Shown here in pieces: positions 52,967-62,029 of a DNA stretch of 64,000 bases. Below the pieces are notes generated by a model. The model was given only the letters and a program-made list of their open reading frames with translations, did no database searches and was not told where the DNA came from. Every line of letters starts with the position of its first letter. The first letter of the stretch is position 1. Origin of the DNA: Oceanobacillus sojae (lineage in GTDB: Bacteria; Bacillota; Bacilli; Bacillales; Amphibacillaceae); NCBI RefSeq assembly GCF_007991515.1, contig NZ_BJYM01000003.1, forward strand, positions 186,001 to 250,000. Reading direction: 5' to 3'. The position numbers and the translations under genes are program-made.

Positions 52967-54691
52967 ATGCTTGGAGAACAACAAGCTCGTATAAGTGTGG
53001 CAGATAGACAAGCTGTACTGGAAAAGATGTATCCGAGTTGGGAAAAGCGGACAATTGCAGCACATTTTTATAAGCAATGTCAGCAATATGGCGAATCCCC
53101 ATTGATTATGATGCCGGATAAGGTCGTGACCTATGGAGAAATGTGGGAAATGGCATATGATTATGCAAAAGCGATGCTTCATTTAGGGGTTGCGCCGGGG
53201 GAGCATATAGCTATCTTAATGGAAAATGAACCAGAATATGTTGCTTTATTTATTGCTTCCTCAATGGTTGGAGCAATTGTGGTTCCTTTGAATACACAGC
53301 TTCAAAAAGAAGAGTTAACCTACATGCTTCGTCAATCCGATACAAATTGGCTGATTACCCATCAATTTGCCGGTAAACAGAATCATGCCGAAGCTTTAAA
53401 AGATGTTGTTTATGAACTTCAGGAGGATGCAAAGAGTCCTTTTAAAAAGGCAGTTTGTATACCGAATAAAGATACAGAGATTCCGTCTGTTTATATGCAA
53501 TGGGACGTATTTTTACAGGGGGCGGAAGCAGTAGAAGAATCCAGTTTAAACAATCGCTGGAAGGAAACCGATGCCCCGGATACTTGTGCGGCAATTATTT
53601 ATACATCTGGATCAACCGGTTTGCCAAAAGGAGTTATGCTGACAGATGATATGCTGCTCCGTTCTGGTTTTGCGACATGTCTGACTAGAGGATATGAAGC
53701 GGGAAGGCGGATTTATGCACCATTGCCAATGTACCATGTTTATTTTCTGCAGGAAGGATTATTTGCTGCTTCCTTTGTAGGAGGAGGTATGGTGACATGT
53801 CACGCTTTCCAGCCGCTGCAATCGCTACAGCTGATGGAAAAATACCATGTACATGATTTTCTTGCTGTACCATCGATGCTTGTTGCCTTATTGAATCGCC
53901 CGGAGGTTAAAAGTATAAACTTAGATCATCTTTATGCGCTATTATGCTGTGCAGCACCCTCTCCAGTCCCGCTATGGAAAAGAGCAGTAGACGAGCTGGG
54001 AGTGACGGAGATTGGAACGGGCTGTGGAGCAACAGAAGCAGGCTCTACGACAATGCTTACTGAAATTGGTGACCCTTTGGAAATTATCTCGACAACAGTA
54101 GGGAAGGTGAAAACGGCAGGTATTGCGGGCTATCCGGAATTTGGAGATAAAAGCGTCACCTACAAAATTATTGATCCAGATACGAGGGAAACATTGCCCG
54201 ACGGGTCTGTCGGTGAGCTTGCAGTACGGGGGAATGTTGTCACGGAGGGCTATTATAAAAAGCCGGAGGAAACAGCTTTTGCAAAGGATAAGGAAGGCTA
54301 TATCCGCAGCGGAGACTTAGGAATGATTGATGAGCAAGGATATATCCGATTATTAGGCAGAAGTAAAGACCTTTATAAAGTATCTGGAGAAACAGTGGCT
54401 CCGAAAGAAGTGGAGGATGTTATTTCCATACATCCGGCAGTGAATCAGGTCTATATTGTCGGTGTACCGGATCAATTAACAACAGAAACAGGTGCCGCAT
54501 TTATCGAATTAAAACAAGGTGAAACCTGTACAAAACAGGAAATTAGACAACTGTGCCGTGAGCATGTGGCGCGTTTCAAAATACCGCGTTATATCTGGTT
54601 TGTGGAAGCGAAGGACTGGCCGCTTACAGGAACAGGTAAGATTCAGAAATTTAAACTGCAGGATATAGCACGGGAAAAATTGAAGAAATAA
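52967..54691 (+). CDS. AMP-forming acyl-CoA synthetase / ligase
   Basis: The 574-residue ANL enzyme has the P-loop-like YTSGSTGLPKG, the GCGATEAG motif (A5 region), SGDLG, and the C-terminal catalytic Lys region GTGKIQKFK. It should activate a carboxylic acid, probably a fatty or aromatic acid, as acyl-AMP and pass it to CoA or a carrier. GGAGAG precedes the ATG. It is downstream of the ketosynthase and shares its terminator. Confidence 0.87.
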   Translation: MLGEQQARISVADRQAVLEKMYPSWEKRTIAAHFYKQCQQYGESPLIMMPDKVVTYGEMWEMAYDYAKAMLHLGVAPGEHIAILMENEPEYVALFIASSMVGAIVVPLNTQLQKEELTYMLRQSDTNWLITHQFAGKQNHAEALKDVVYELQEDAKSPFKKAVCIPNKDTEIPSVYMQWDVFLQGAEAVEESSLNNRWKETDAPDTCAAIIYTSGSTGLPKGVMLTDDMLLRSGFATCLTRGYEAGRRIYAPLPMYHVYFLQEGLFAASFVGGGMVTCHAFQPLQSLQLMEKYHVHDFLAVPSMLVALLNRPEVKSINLDHLYALLCCAAPSPVPLWKRAVDELGVTEIGTGCGATEAGSTTMLTEIGDPLEIISTTVGKVKTAGIAGYPEFGDKSVTYKIIDPDTRETLPDGSVGELAVRGNVVTEGYYKKPEETAFAKDKEGYIRSGDLGMIDEQGYIRLLGRSKDLYKVSGETVAPKEVEDVISIHPAVNQVYIVGVPDQLTTETGAAFIELKQGETCTKQEIRQLCREHVARFKIPRYIWFVEAKDWPLTGTGKIQKFKLQDIAREKLKK

Positions 54692-54697
54692 TAGATG

Positions 54698-54746
54698 AAC
54701 CCTCCTGTCGAGTGAGATAAATCTTGCTTGGCAGGAGGGTTTTTAC
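54698..54746 (+). terminator. Rho-independent terminator of the ketosynthase-ligase unit
   Basis: AACCCTCCTG pairs with CAGGAGGGTT over a long loop, followed by TTTT. Confidence 0.85.
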
Positions 54747-54846
54747 TCAGGTGGAATAAGGATATATTTGTAAGTTTGGGATAGATTGAAATATTTCATT
54801 TAGCTTGTTAAAAGCTCCCAATTGGTTTTTTTATGAAAAAATATAA

Positions 54847-54860
54847 TAAAAGCGTTTACA
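54847..54860 (+). promoter_or_regulatory. cre (CcpA) site of the gluconate operon
   Basis: TAAAAGCGTTTACA fits the cre consensus at 13 of 14 positions and overlaps the -35 hexamer TTTACA. Confidence 0.65.
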
Positions 54861-54899
54861 AAGAAAAAAATACATGATAGTATACCTGTATACAAGTAT
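54855..54899 (+). promoter_or_regulatory. Gluconate operon promoter with GntR operator
   Basis: TTTACA (54855-54860), 17-bp spacer and TAGTAT (54878-54883) form the promoter. ATACCTGTATACAAGTAT (54882-54899) matches the B. subtilis GntR operator ATACTTGTATACAAGTAT at 17 of 18 positions and covers the expected start of transcription. Confidence 0.85.
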
Positions 54900-55031
54900 T
54901 CATAAAAAACATATATGTCTTGAAAGCCCTTTATTATAATAAAATAGAGAAATGCAAGTACATTCGATAACTGATAGAAATATATCTTCAAGGAACAAAC
55001 AGGTTCCGAAAAAAGATTGTGAGGGATAAAA

Positions 55032-56594
55032 GTGAATCAAAATAAATTTATGCTCGGCGTGGATATTGGTACAACAAGCACAAAAGCAGTACTTTACCGG
55101 GAAACTGGCGAAATAATTGCGCAGAGCAACCAGGGCTATGATCTAAATACACCAGATGTTCGAACAGCTGAGCAGAATCCGGAAGAAATTTATCAGGCAG
55201 TACTTTATGTCATCCGGCAAACAATCAAGGACTCAGAGATAGATAAAGAGGATCTTTCCTTTATTTCTTTTAGCAGCGCCATGCACAGCTTAATTGCGAT
55301 GGACGAAAATAATAAAGCAATTACACCCTGTATCACCTGGGCAGATAACCGCAGCTTAAATTGGGCAAATAAAATCAAGAATGAATGGAACGGTAATGAC
55401 GTTTACATGCGGACAGGTACACCGATTCATCCTATGTCTCCACTTAGTAAAATTACATGGCTGGAGCAGGAGCATCCGGAATTAGCTGGAAAGACAAAGA
55501 AATACATTGGCATTAAAGAATACGTTTTTAATCAATTATTCGGTGAGTATGTGATGGATTATTCTCTTGGCTCAGCTACAGGGATGATGAATCTGGAAGA
55601 GCTTGCCTGGGATAAAGGAGCTCTTGAGATTACAGGTATTTCAGAGAGTAAACTGCCAAGGCTGGTTCCTACTACAGAAATTTTTTCTGATTGCCGCTCT
55701 GAAATTGCGGCGGATTTAGGGATTGCTCCAGATACTAAATTTGTTATTGGAGCAAGTGACGGGGTGCTTTCTAATATTGGAGTGAATGCAATTAAAGAAG
55801 GAGACGTTGCAATTACAATCGGTACAAGCGGGGCAATCCGCACCGTTATTCCCAAACCCCGCACGGATCAAAAAGGGCGTATCTTTTGTTATGCGTTAAC
55901 AGAAGATCATTGGGTAATTGGCGGACCGGTAAATAACGGCGGCATGGTGCTGCGCTGGATTCGTGATGAGCTTGCTGCAAGTGAAGTAGAAACAGCGAAA
56001 CGCTTAAATATTGATGCTTATGAAGTATTAACTGCTATTGCGAAACAGGTAGAGCCGGGGTCAAATGGATTGTTATTCCATCCATTTTTAGCCGGTGAAC
56101 GTGCTCCACTTTGGAATGCCAATGTCCGCGGGTCATTTATTGGCTTAACTTTAAATCATAAAAAAGAACATATGGTTCGCTCTGCTTTAGAAGGAGTTAT
56201 TTTTAACCTATACACAGTGTTCTTAGCATTGGTAGAAGTAATGGATGTTCCAGTGAGGTCTATCAAGGCAACAGGAGGTTTCTCAAAATCAGGGCTTTGG
56301 CGTCAAATGATGGCAGATATTTTTGATCAGAATGTTATTGTTCCAAAAAGCTATGAATCTTCTTGCCTGGGAGCTTGTTTACTCGGACTGTATGCAGAAG
56401 GAAAAATTGATTCTTTCGATGTTGTGGAAGAATTGATTGGGTTTACGCATCAGCACGAACCAAATCCAGAGCATATTCAGGCTTATCGGGAATTAATGCC
56501 AATCTTTATTAATATTTCACGTTCACTCGAACAGGAATATGAACAGATTGCAGCTTATCAAGAAAGAAAATCATTAGAAAATAAAAAGAAATAG
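55032..56594 (+). CDS. gntK: Gluconate kinase, FGGY family
   Basis: The 520-residue FGGY kinase starts with the phosphate motif GVDIGTTSTKAVLY and has the second signature TIGTSGAIRTV and the late GGFSKSGLWRQMMADI, as in Bacillus GntK. It makes 6-phosphogluconate from gluconate. The GTG start follows GAGGGATAAAA. It is the first gene of a gntK-gntP-gnd cluster; gntR is absent. Confidence 0.9.
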   Translation: MNQNKFMLGVDIGTTSTKAVLYRETGEIIAQSNQGYDLNTPDVRTAEQNPEEIYQAVLYVIRQTIKDSEIDKEDLSFISFSSAMHSLIAMDENNKAITPCITWADNRSLNWANKIKNEWNGNDVYMRTGTPIHPMSPLSKITWLEQEHPELAGKTKKYIGIKEYVFNQLFGEYVMDYSLGSATGMMNLEELAWDKGALEITGISESKLPRLVPTTEIFSDCRSEIAADLGIAPDTKFVIGASDGVLSNIGVNAIKEGDVAITIGTSGAIRTVIPKPRTDQKGRIFCYALTEDHWVIGGPVNNGGMVLRWIRDELAASEVETAKRLNIDAYEVLTAIAKQVEPGSNGLLFHPFLAGERAPLWNANVRGSFIGLTLNHKKEHMVRSALEGVIFNLYTVFLALVEVMDVPVRSIKATGGFSKSGLWRQMMADIFDQNVIVPKSYESSCLGACLLGLYAEGKIDSFDVVEELIGFTHQHEPNPEHIQAYRELMPIFINISRSLEQEYEQIAAYQERKSLENKKK

Positions 56595-56612
56595 AACGGG
56601 AGATGAAGAAAG

Positions 56613-57971
56613 ATGGAAAATATTTTTCCGCTTATCATTGTTGCGTTAGCAGTAACTGCATTGCTGCTGCTTATCATGAAGTGGAACCTGAATACGTTCA
56701 TTTCATTGATTGTCGTTGCTTTTCTGACTGCATTAGCATTAGGAATGTCTCTTGGAGAAATAGTTGATACGGTTAAATCGGGATTAGGGGGAACATTAGG
56801 CGATATTGCACTCATTTTCGTTTTTGGTGCAATGTTAGGTAAATTAGTTGCTGATGCCGGGGGAGCACAGCGTATCGCTTTAACGCTGATTAATGCATTC
56901 GGTAAAAAACGTATCCAATGGGCGGTAGTAATTGCTTCCTTTATTATTGGTGTTGCGCTGTTCTTTGAGGTAGGACTGGTACTATTAATTCCGATTGTTT
57001 ATCAGATTGCGAAAGAAATTAAATTGCCATTATTATACCTTGGTTTACCAATGACAGCTGCATTATCTGTAACGCACGGATTCTTGCCGCCTCATCCGGG
57101 ACCAACAGTTATTGCAGAGCAATATGGGGCAAATATTGGTGTAGTACTGCTAATTGGTATCGTTATTGCGGTTCCGACAGTTATTCTTGCAGGGCCGTTG
57201 TTTACAAAGGTTGCTCAAAAATTAGTGCCGGACGCTTTTTCAAGGATCGGCAATATTGGATCTCTTGGTAACACTAAAACATTTAAAGAAGAAGAAACAC
57301 CTGGATTTGGTATTAGTGCCCTGACTGCGCTTTCTCCAGTGATTTTGATGGCGGTTACAACGATAGTGCAGCTGTTTCAGGAAATTGGCGGTATTGCGGA
57401 TAATCTGTTCTTTGAAATAGTGCGTACGATTGGTGATCCAACCACGGCTCTCCTGCTTTCTCTGTTATTTGCTATTTACACAATGGGAATAGCGCGCAAG
57501 ATTCCAATGAAGACATTAATGAGTTCAGCAGAGGAATCAGTTCGCGGGATTAGTATTATTCTGCTGGTTACTGCGGGCGGTGGTGCTTTGAAGCAGGTAT
57601 TAATCGACGGTGGTGTCGGTGATGCAGTAGCTAATATTTTTTCCGGCACGAGTATGTCTCCCATTTTTCTTGCCTGGTTAATCGCAGCTATTCTCAGAGT
57701 TGCATTAGGATCGGCAACAGTAGCGGCATTGACAACTGCCGGAATGGTTATCCCATTAGTAGAAGGATCTGATGTGAATTTGGCATTGATGGTATTAGCT
57801 ACAGGTGCCGGAAGTCTGATTGCTTCACACGTAAACGATACAGGATTTTGGATTTTTAAGGAATATTTTAATTTATCTATGAAAGAAACATTTGCAACAT
57901 GGACGTTGCTGGAAACAATAATTTCTGTATCGGGTCTTGTATTTACTCTATTATTCAGCTTATTTATTTAA
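56613..57971 (+). CDS. gntP: Gluconate permease GntP
   Basis: The 452-residue protein has about 12-14 membrane helices and family segments FVFGAMLGKLVADAGGAQRI, THGFLPPHPGPT and the late HVNDTGFWIFKEYF. It is a proton-coupled gluconate importer. It follows gntK after 18 bases and precedes a terminator. Confidence 0.92.
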   Translation: MENIFPLIIVALAVTALLLLIMKWNLNTFISLIVVAFLTALALGMSLGEIVDTVKSGLGGTLGDIALIFVFGAMLGKLVADAGGAQRIALTLINAFGKKRIQWAVVIASFIIGVALFFEVGLVLLIPIVYQIAKEIKLPLLYLGLPMTAALSVTHGFLPPHPGPTVIAEQYGANIGVVLLIGIVIAVPTVILAGPLFTKVAQKLVPDAFSRIGNIGSLGNTKTFKEEETPGFGISALTALSPVILMAVTTIVQLFQEIGGIADNLFFEIVRTIGDPTTALLLSLLFAIYTMGIARKIPMKTLMSSAEESVRGISIILLVTAGGGALKQVLIDGGVGDAVANIFSGTSMSPIFLAWLIAAILRVALGSATVAALTTAGMVIPLVEGSDVNLALMVLATGAGSLIASHVNDTGFWIFKEYFNLSMKETFATWTLLETIISVSGLVFTLLFSLFI

Positions 57972-58077
57972 AGAAATAATCTGTAAAAAATTGTAAGGTT
58001 ATCAGACAGGTACCGAATTTATTTGTCAGAGCGAAAAAAGCTGCTAAAATCTTATATTTTCATATAGTGTACAGTAT

Positions 58078-58130
58078 GTGTTCAAATTCCTGCAATGTAA
58101 TTTTTACAGTGAGAATTTGAACACTTTTTT
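58078..58130 (+). terminator. Rho-independent terminator after gntP
   Basis: GTGTTCAAATTC (58078-58089) pairs with GAATTTGAACAC (58113-58124), then TTTTTT. It may attenuate read-through into gnd. Confidence 0.82.
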
Positions 58131-58141
58131 AAAGGAAGGGA

Positions 58142-59548
58142 ATGAAGAAAATGAATTCAATTGGTGTCTTTGGACTAGGTGTTATGGGAGCAAACCTTGC
58201 TATGAATATGGCGAACAAGAATGGAAAAGTAGCTATTTATAATTATACATCTGATTTAACAGATTCATTTCAAGCAAAGCATCAAAATAAGAATATTGAA
58301 GCGCATTATCAGTTGGACAGCTTTATAAATTCTTTGGAAAAACCAAGAAAAATCTTTCTTATGGTTACAGCGGGACAAGTTGTGGATTCGGTTATAGCCA
58401 GTCTCCTGCCATTATTAGATCAAGGCGATATTATAATGGATGGAGGAAACTCTAATTTTCTGGATTCTAACAGGAGGTATGGATACTTAAAGAAAAAAGG
58501 ACTCCATTTTATTAGTGTTGGTGTTTCAGGTGGAGAAAAAGGTGCTTTGAATGGGCCAGCGTTAATGCCAAGCGGAGATAAAGAGGCCTATCAGCAGGTC
58601 GCTCCAATTTTAGAAAAAATTGCCGCACAGGTAGATGGCAAGCCATGCTGTTCGTATCTTGGCAAAGAAGGCTCAGGACACTATGTGAAAATGGTGCATA
58701 ATGGAATTGAATATGCAGATATGCAGCTTATAACAGAAGCCTATCAATTCTTACGGGAGAGATTAAAGCTTGATGTCAATCAGATTGCTGCTATTTTTGA
58801 AGAATGGAATAATGGGGAGCTGGAAAGCTATTTGATGGAAATCACGTCTGCTATATTAACCCATGTTGATGAGGAGACAAATCTTCCTATGGTTGATGTG
58901 ATTTTAGACAAATCAGCTCAAAAGGGAACCGGTAAATGGACAAGCCAAAATGCATTGGATATCGGTGTATCCTTATCTATTATTACAGAATCCGTATTTA
59001 TGCGCTTTTTATCAACTGTAAAGGAAGAGCGTATGATTGCGGAACAAGAGCTGAACGGCCCTAATCCATTTATGGGGGCGGTTAATAAAAAAGAGTGGAT
59101 TGAACTGGTGCGTCAGGCATTATTTATGGGAAAAATCTGTACCTACGCGCAAGGATTCTACCAATATAAACAGGCTTCTGAGCAATATAAATGGGAGCTG
59201 CAGCTGGATGAAATTGCTTTGATTTTCGGTGGAGGTTGCATTATTCGTGCGGGTATCCTGAATGAAATCAGTAATGCATTTAAGGAAAATAAGGAGCTGT
59301 CAAATCTTTTTCTTTCTCCATACTTCAAAGACAAGCTTAATAATTATCAAGAGGCTATTCGTAAAGTAGTGATAAAAGGGATGGAGACAGGGCTGGCGCT
59401 GCCATGCTTCAACGCTTCATTGATATATTATGATGGCTATCGTTCTGCAAAAAGCGGTGCAAATATGATTCAGGCACAGCGCGATTATTTTGGAGCTCAT
59501 ACGTATCAGCGTGTTGACAAAGAAGGCGATTTTCATACAATCTGGTAA
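58142..59548 (+). CDS. gntZ: 6-phosphogluconate dehydrogenase, decarboxylating
   Basis: The 468-residue enzyme has the N-terminal coenzyme motif GLGVMGANLA, the signature MDGGNSNF, KMVHNGIEYADMQ with the catalytic Lys, and the C-terminal GGCIIRAGI. It oxidises 6-phosphogluconate to ribulose 5-phosphate and CO2. AAGGAAGG precedes the ATG; a second ATG three codons later is possible. It corresponds in position to B. subtilis gntZ, here separated from gntP by a terminator. Confidence 0.93.
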   Translation: MKKMNSIGVFGLGVMGANLAMNMANKNGKVAIYNYTSDLTDSFQAKHQNKNIEAHYQLDSFINSLEKPRKIFLMVTAGQVVDSVIASLLPLLDQGDIIMDGGNSNFLDSNRRYGYLKKKGLHFISVGVSGGEKGALNGPALMPSGDKEAYQQVAPILEKIAAQVDGKPCCSYLGKEGSGHYVKMVHNGIEYADMQLITEAYQFLRERLKLDVNQIAAIFEEWNNGELESYLMEITSAILTHVDEETNLPMVDVILDKSAQKGTGKWTSQNALDIGVSLSIITESVFMRFLSTVKEERMIAEQELNGPNPFMGAVNKKEWIELVRQALFMGKICTYAQGFYQYKQASEQYKWELQLDEIALIFGGGCIIRAGILNEISNAFKENKELSNLFLSPYFKDKLNNYQEAIRKVVIKGMETGLALPCFNASLIYYDGYRSAKSGANMIQAQRDYFGAHTYQRVDKEGDFHTIW

Positions 59549-59640
59549 AACAAGTTTTGACTTTAGTTAATCAGGTAATACAGTAGCGGTTTCCTTTTTG
59601 TATAATTTTATCATTTCCCCATCTTAAAATAACATAATAA

Positions 59641-59690
59641 AAAATACCCTTTCAATTAGGTGGTTACCTTAATCGGAAAGGGTATTTTTA
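59641..59690 (+). terminator. Rho-independent terminator after 6-phosphogluconate dehydrogenase
   Basis: AAAATACCCTTTC pairs with GAAAGGGTATTTT, with an inner stem ATTAGGT/ACCTTAAT, followed by T residues. Confidence 0.85.
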
Positions 59691-59717
59691 TTGTCAATAA
59701 AAGTTATAAATTTTATT

Positions 59718-59769
59718 TGTAATAAAACCTAACATTTTATTGACAACAAACCTAACACTAGTGTAATAT
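59718..59769 (+). promoter_or_regulatory. glnA promoter with GlnR/TnrA box
   Basis: TGTAATAAAACCTAACA (59718-59734) fits TGTNA-N7-TNACA exactly. A weaker second copy, TGACAACAAACCTAACA, is at 59741-59757. The promoter is TTGACA (59740-59745), 18-bp spacer, TAATAT (59764-59769). Two boxes around the -35 resemble the B. subtilis glnRA control region. Confidence 0.8.
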
Positions 59770-59849
59770 AAAAAAATCAAAGAAAACATTAAAAGCTAAT
59801 CTATCTATAAAAGTTTAAAGAAAGCAAGTATAAGATAAGAGGATTTAGT

Positions 59850-59870
59850 ATGTTTCTTCGCGAACACTGA
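59850..59870 (+). CDS. Possible six-residue leader peptide in the glnA 5' region
   Basis: Within the roughly 190-nt untranslated leader, AAGAGGAT followed by ATG opens a short frame encoding MFLREH and ending in TGA. Ribosome-site spacing is reasonable. It could be a regulatory leader peptide or chance; the leader has no other gene. No conserved riboswitch was recognised. Confidence 0.3.
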   Translation: MFLREH

Positions 59871-59959
59871 TTTCAGGTTAAAAAAGAGTTATCGCTGTAA
59901 AAAATGCAGTGGAAGCTTTCTTTTCATAATTATTAAAGATATTTTTAGGAGGGGAACAA

Positions 59960-61297
59960 ATGGCAGAAAAATTAACAAAAGAAAAAATTTTAAAGCAGAT
60001 TAAAGAAGAGAATGTGCGTTTTATCCGTCTTCAGTTTACTGATATGCTGGGCACAATTAAAAACGTTGAAATTCCTTTAAGTCAATTAGATAAGGCGCTG
60101 GATAATAAAATGGCTTTTGATGGTTCCAGTATAGAGGGGTTTGTACGTATTGAAGAATCAGATATGCTTCTATATCCTGATTTAGATACATTCGTTATTT
60201 TCCCATGGACCTCTGAAAAAGGTAAGGTGGCACGTTTTATCTGTGATATTTATAGCCCTGATGGTACTCCTTTCGAAGGCTGTCCGCGTTATAATCTGAA
60301 GCGTAATCTGAAAAAAATGGAGGAATTAGGTTTTGATGCCTTTAATATTGGTACAGAGCCGGAGTTCTTCTTATTCAAATTAGATGAAAAAGGAGCGCCG
60401 ACATTAGAATTAAACGACCAGGGCGGATATTTTGATTTAGCACCGACAGATTTAGGTGAAAATTGCCGTCGTGATATTGTGCTGGAGCTTGAAGAAATGG
60501 GCTTTGAAATTGAAGCATCACATCACGAGGTGGCGCCGGGACAGCATGAAATTGATTTTAAATACTCCGATGCATTAAAGCATGCGGATGATATTCAAAC
60601 ATTTAAATTGGTAGTAAAAACAATCGCCAGAAAGCATAACCTGCACGCTACATTTATGCCGAAGCCTTTATTTGGCGTAAATGGTTCCGGGATGCATACA
60701 AATATGTCTCTGTTTAAAGGGAAGAAAAATGTGTTTTTTGATGAGAGTGCAGAGCTGCAATTAAGTAAAACTGCATATCAATTTACTGCTGGTATTCTTG
60801 TCCATGCCACAAACTTCACAGCGGTAACAAACCCGACAGTAAATTCTTATAAGCGTCTCGTTCCCGGCTATGAAGCACCTTGTTATGTAGCTTGGTCTGC
60901 TTCAAACCGCAGTCCTTTAGTTCGTGTTCCATCTTCCCGCGGACTAAGTACACGTATTGAGGTGCGCAGTGTTGACCCGTCTGCTAATCCGTACATGGCT
61001 TTAACAGTTCTATTAGCTGCAGGTTTAGATGGTATCAAAAGAGAATTGAAAATACCAGAATCGGTCGATCGTAATATTTATGTGATGAATAAAAAAGAAC
61101 GGGAAGAAAATGGGGTAAAAGACCTTCCAGCTACTCTGAAAGAAGCGATGAGCAAACTTGAAGAAGATGAAGTGCTCGTAGAATCTTTGGGTGAGCATTT
61201 ATTTGAACATTTTATGGAAGCGAAGGATATTGAATGGGATATGTTCCGCACTTCTGTTCATCCTTGGGAACGGGAGCAATATCTGACAAATTATTAA
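59960..61297 (+). CDS. glnA: Glutamine synthetase, type I
   Basis: The 445-residue enzyme is the GS-I-alpha length found in Firmicutes and has the motifs [17 protein letters not shown], the ATP-binding [24 protein letters not shown] and [10 protein letters not shown]. The adenylylation-site region of GS-I-beta is lacking, so control would be by feedback and GlnR/TnrA. GGAGGGG precedes the ATG. In B. subtilis it is cotranscribed with glnR; here it is alone. Confidence 0.96.
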   Translation: MAEKLTKEKILKQIKEENVRFIRLQFTDMLGTIKNVEIPLSQLDKALDNKMAFDGSSIEGFVRIEESDMLLYPDLDTFVIFPWTSEKGKVARFICDIYSPDGTPFEGCPRYNLKRNLKKMEELGFDAFNIGTEPEFFLFKLDEKGAPTLELNDQGGYFDLAPTDLGENCRRDIVLELEEMGFEIEASHHEVAPGQHEIDFKYSDALKHADDIQTFKLVVKTIARKHNLHATFMPKPLFGVNGSGMHTNMSLFKGKKNVFFDESAELQLSKTAYQFTAGILVHATNFTAVTNPTVNSYKRLVPGYEAPCYVAWSASNRSPLVRVPSSRGLSTRIEVRSVDPSANPYMALTVLLAAGLDGIKRELKIPESVDRNIYVMNKKEREENGVKDLPATLKEAMSKLEEDEVLVESLGEHLFEHFMEAKDIEWDMFRTSVHPWEREQYLTNY

Positions 61298-61313
61298 AGC
61301 TGGTTTATAAAAA

Positions 61314-61358
61314 AAGGTATTGCGGCGCTTATTAGTCAACTGCAATACCTTTCCTTTT
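61314..61358 (+). terminator. Rho-independent terminator of glnA
   Basis: AAGGTATTGC pairs with GCAATACCTT over an 18-nt loop; a T-rich stretch follows. Confidence 0.82.
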
Positions 61359-61374
61359 ATACTATTATAATGCT

Positions 61375-61565
61375 CTGTCTAAATCCTCAATTAAATCATC
61401 TGCATCCTCTATTCCAACTGAAATTCGAAGTAATGCTTTGGATATCCCAAATTCCTGCTGCCTGTCTTCCGGGATAGTTGCATGTGTCATTTTTGCCGGC
61501 ACGGATATAAGGCTTTCGACCGCTAAGCTGACAGCTAATTGGAAAATCTGAAGCCAGTATAAAAG
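61375..61565 (-). pseudogene. C-terminal remnant of a cystathionine lyase/synthase (MetC/MetI type)
   Basis: The reverse strand from about 61565 reads [30 protein letters not shown] and on to LRISVGIEDADDLIEDLDRAL before a TAA at 61375. This is the conserved C-terminus of PLP-dependent trans-sulfuration enzymes. The usual SLGGVESL or SLGAVESL has lost one or two residues (SLAVESL). About 300 N-terminal residues including the PLP lysine are missing. Confidence 0.8.
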
Positions 61566-61966
61566 ATGCCAAAGAAAGAAGCGTTAAGCATTGGCGAACG
61601 GCTGCTGGACAGAGTGGGTTACTTGCTCATAAAAATCATTATCCAGTACAGCTTTCAGGAGGGCAGGAGCAGCGCGTTGCCATCGCCCGTTCATTGGCGA
61701 TGGATCCAAAGGTAATGCTCTTCGACGAACCGACCTCAGCACTTGATCCGGAGCTTGTCAGTGAAGTTTTAAAAGTTATGCGTGATTTGGTAAATGAAGG
61801 AATGACAATGGTTGTTGTTACGCATGAAATGAAATTTGCCGAGGAAGTGGCAGACGAGGTTATTTTTATTGATGATGGGTTTATTGTTGAAAAGAGAGAA
61901 CCGGCACAAATCTTCAGGGAACCTGCCAAAGAAAGAACACAACGATTTTTAAGCCTGATTCGATAG
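61563..61966 (+). pseudogene. C-terminal remnant of a polar amino-acid ABC ATPase (TcyN/GlnQ-like)
   Basis: From about 61563 the reading is [19 protein letters not shown], then a one-base frameshift near 61619, then [31 protein letters not shown] and a normal C-terminus ending at 61966. The signature (LSGGQ) and Walker B are present, but the Walker A half is gone and there is no start codon or ribosome site. It abuts the lyase remnant head to head. Confidence 0.82.
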
Positions 61967-61984
61967 GTTTGATTTAGTGTATAT

Positions 61985-62022
61985 AAAAGGGAGGAGTTCT
62001 TGTAAAAAGAATCCTCCCTTTT
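61985..62022. terminator. Bidirectional terminator between the ABC remnant and the CapA-like gene
   Basis: AAAAGGGAGGA (61985-61995) pairs with TCCTCCCTTTT (62012-62022). Confidence 0.85.
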
Positions 62023-62029
62023 ATGTTAG

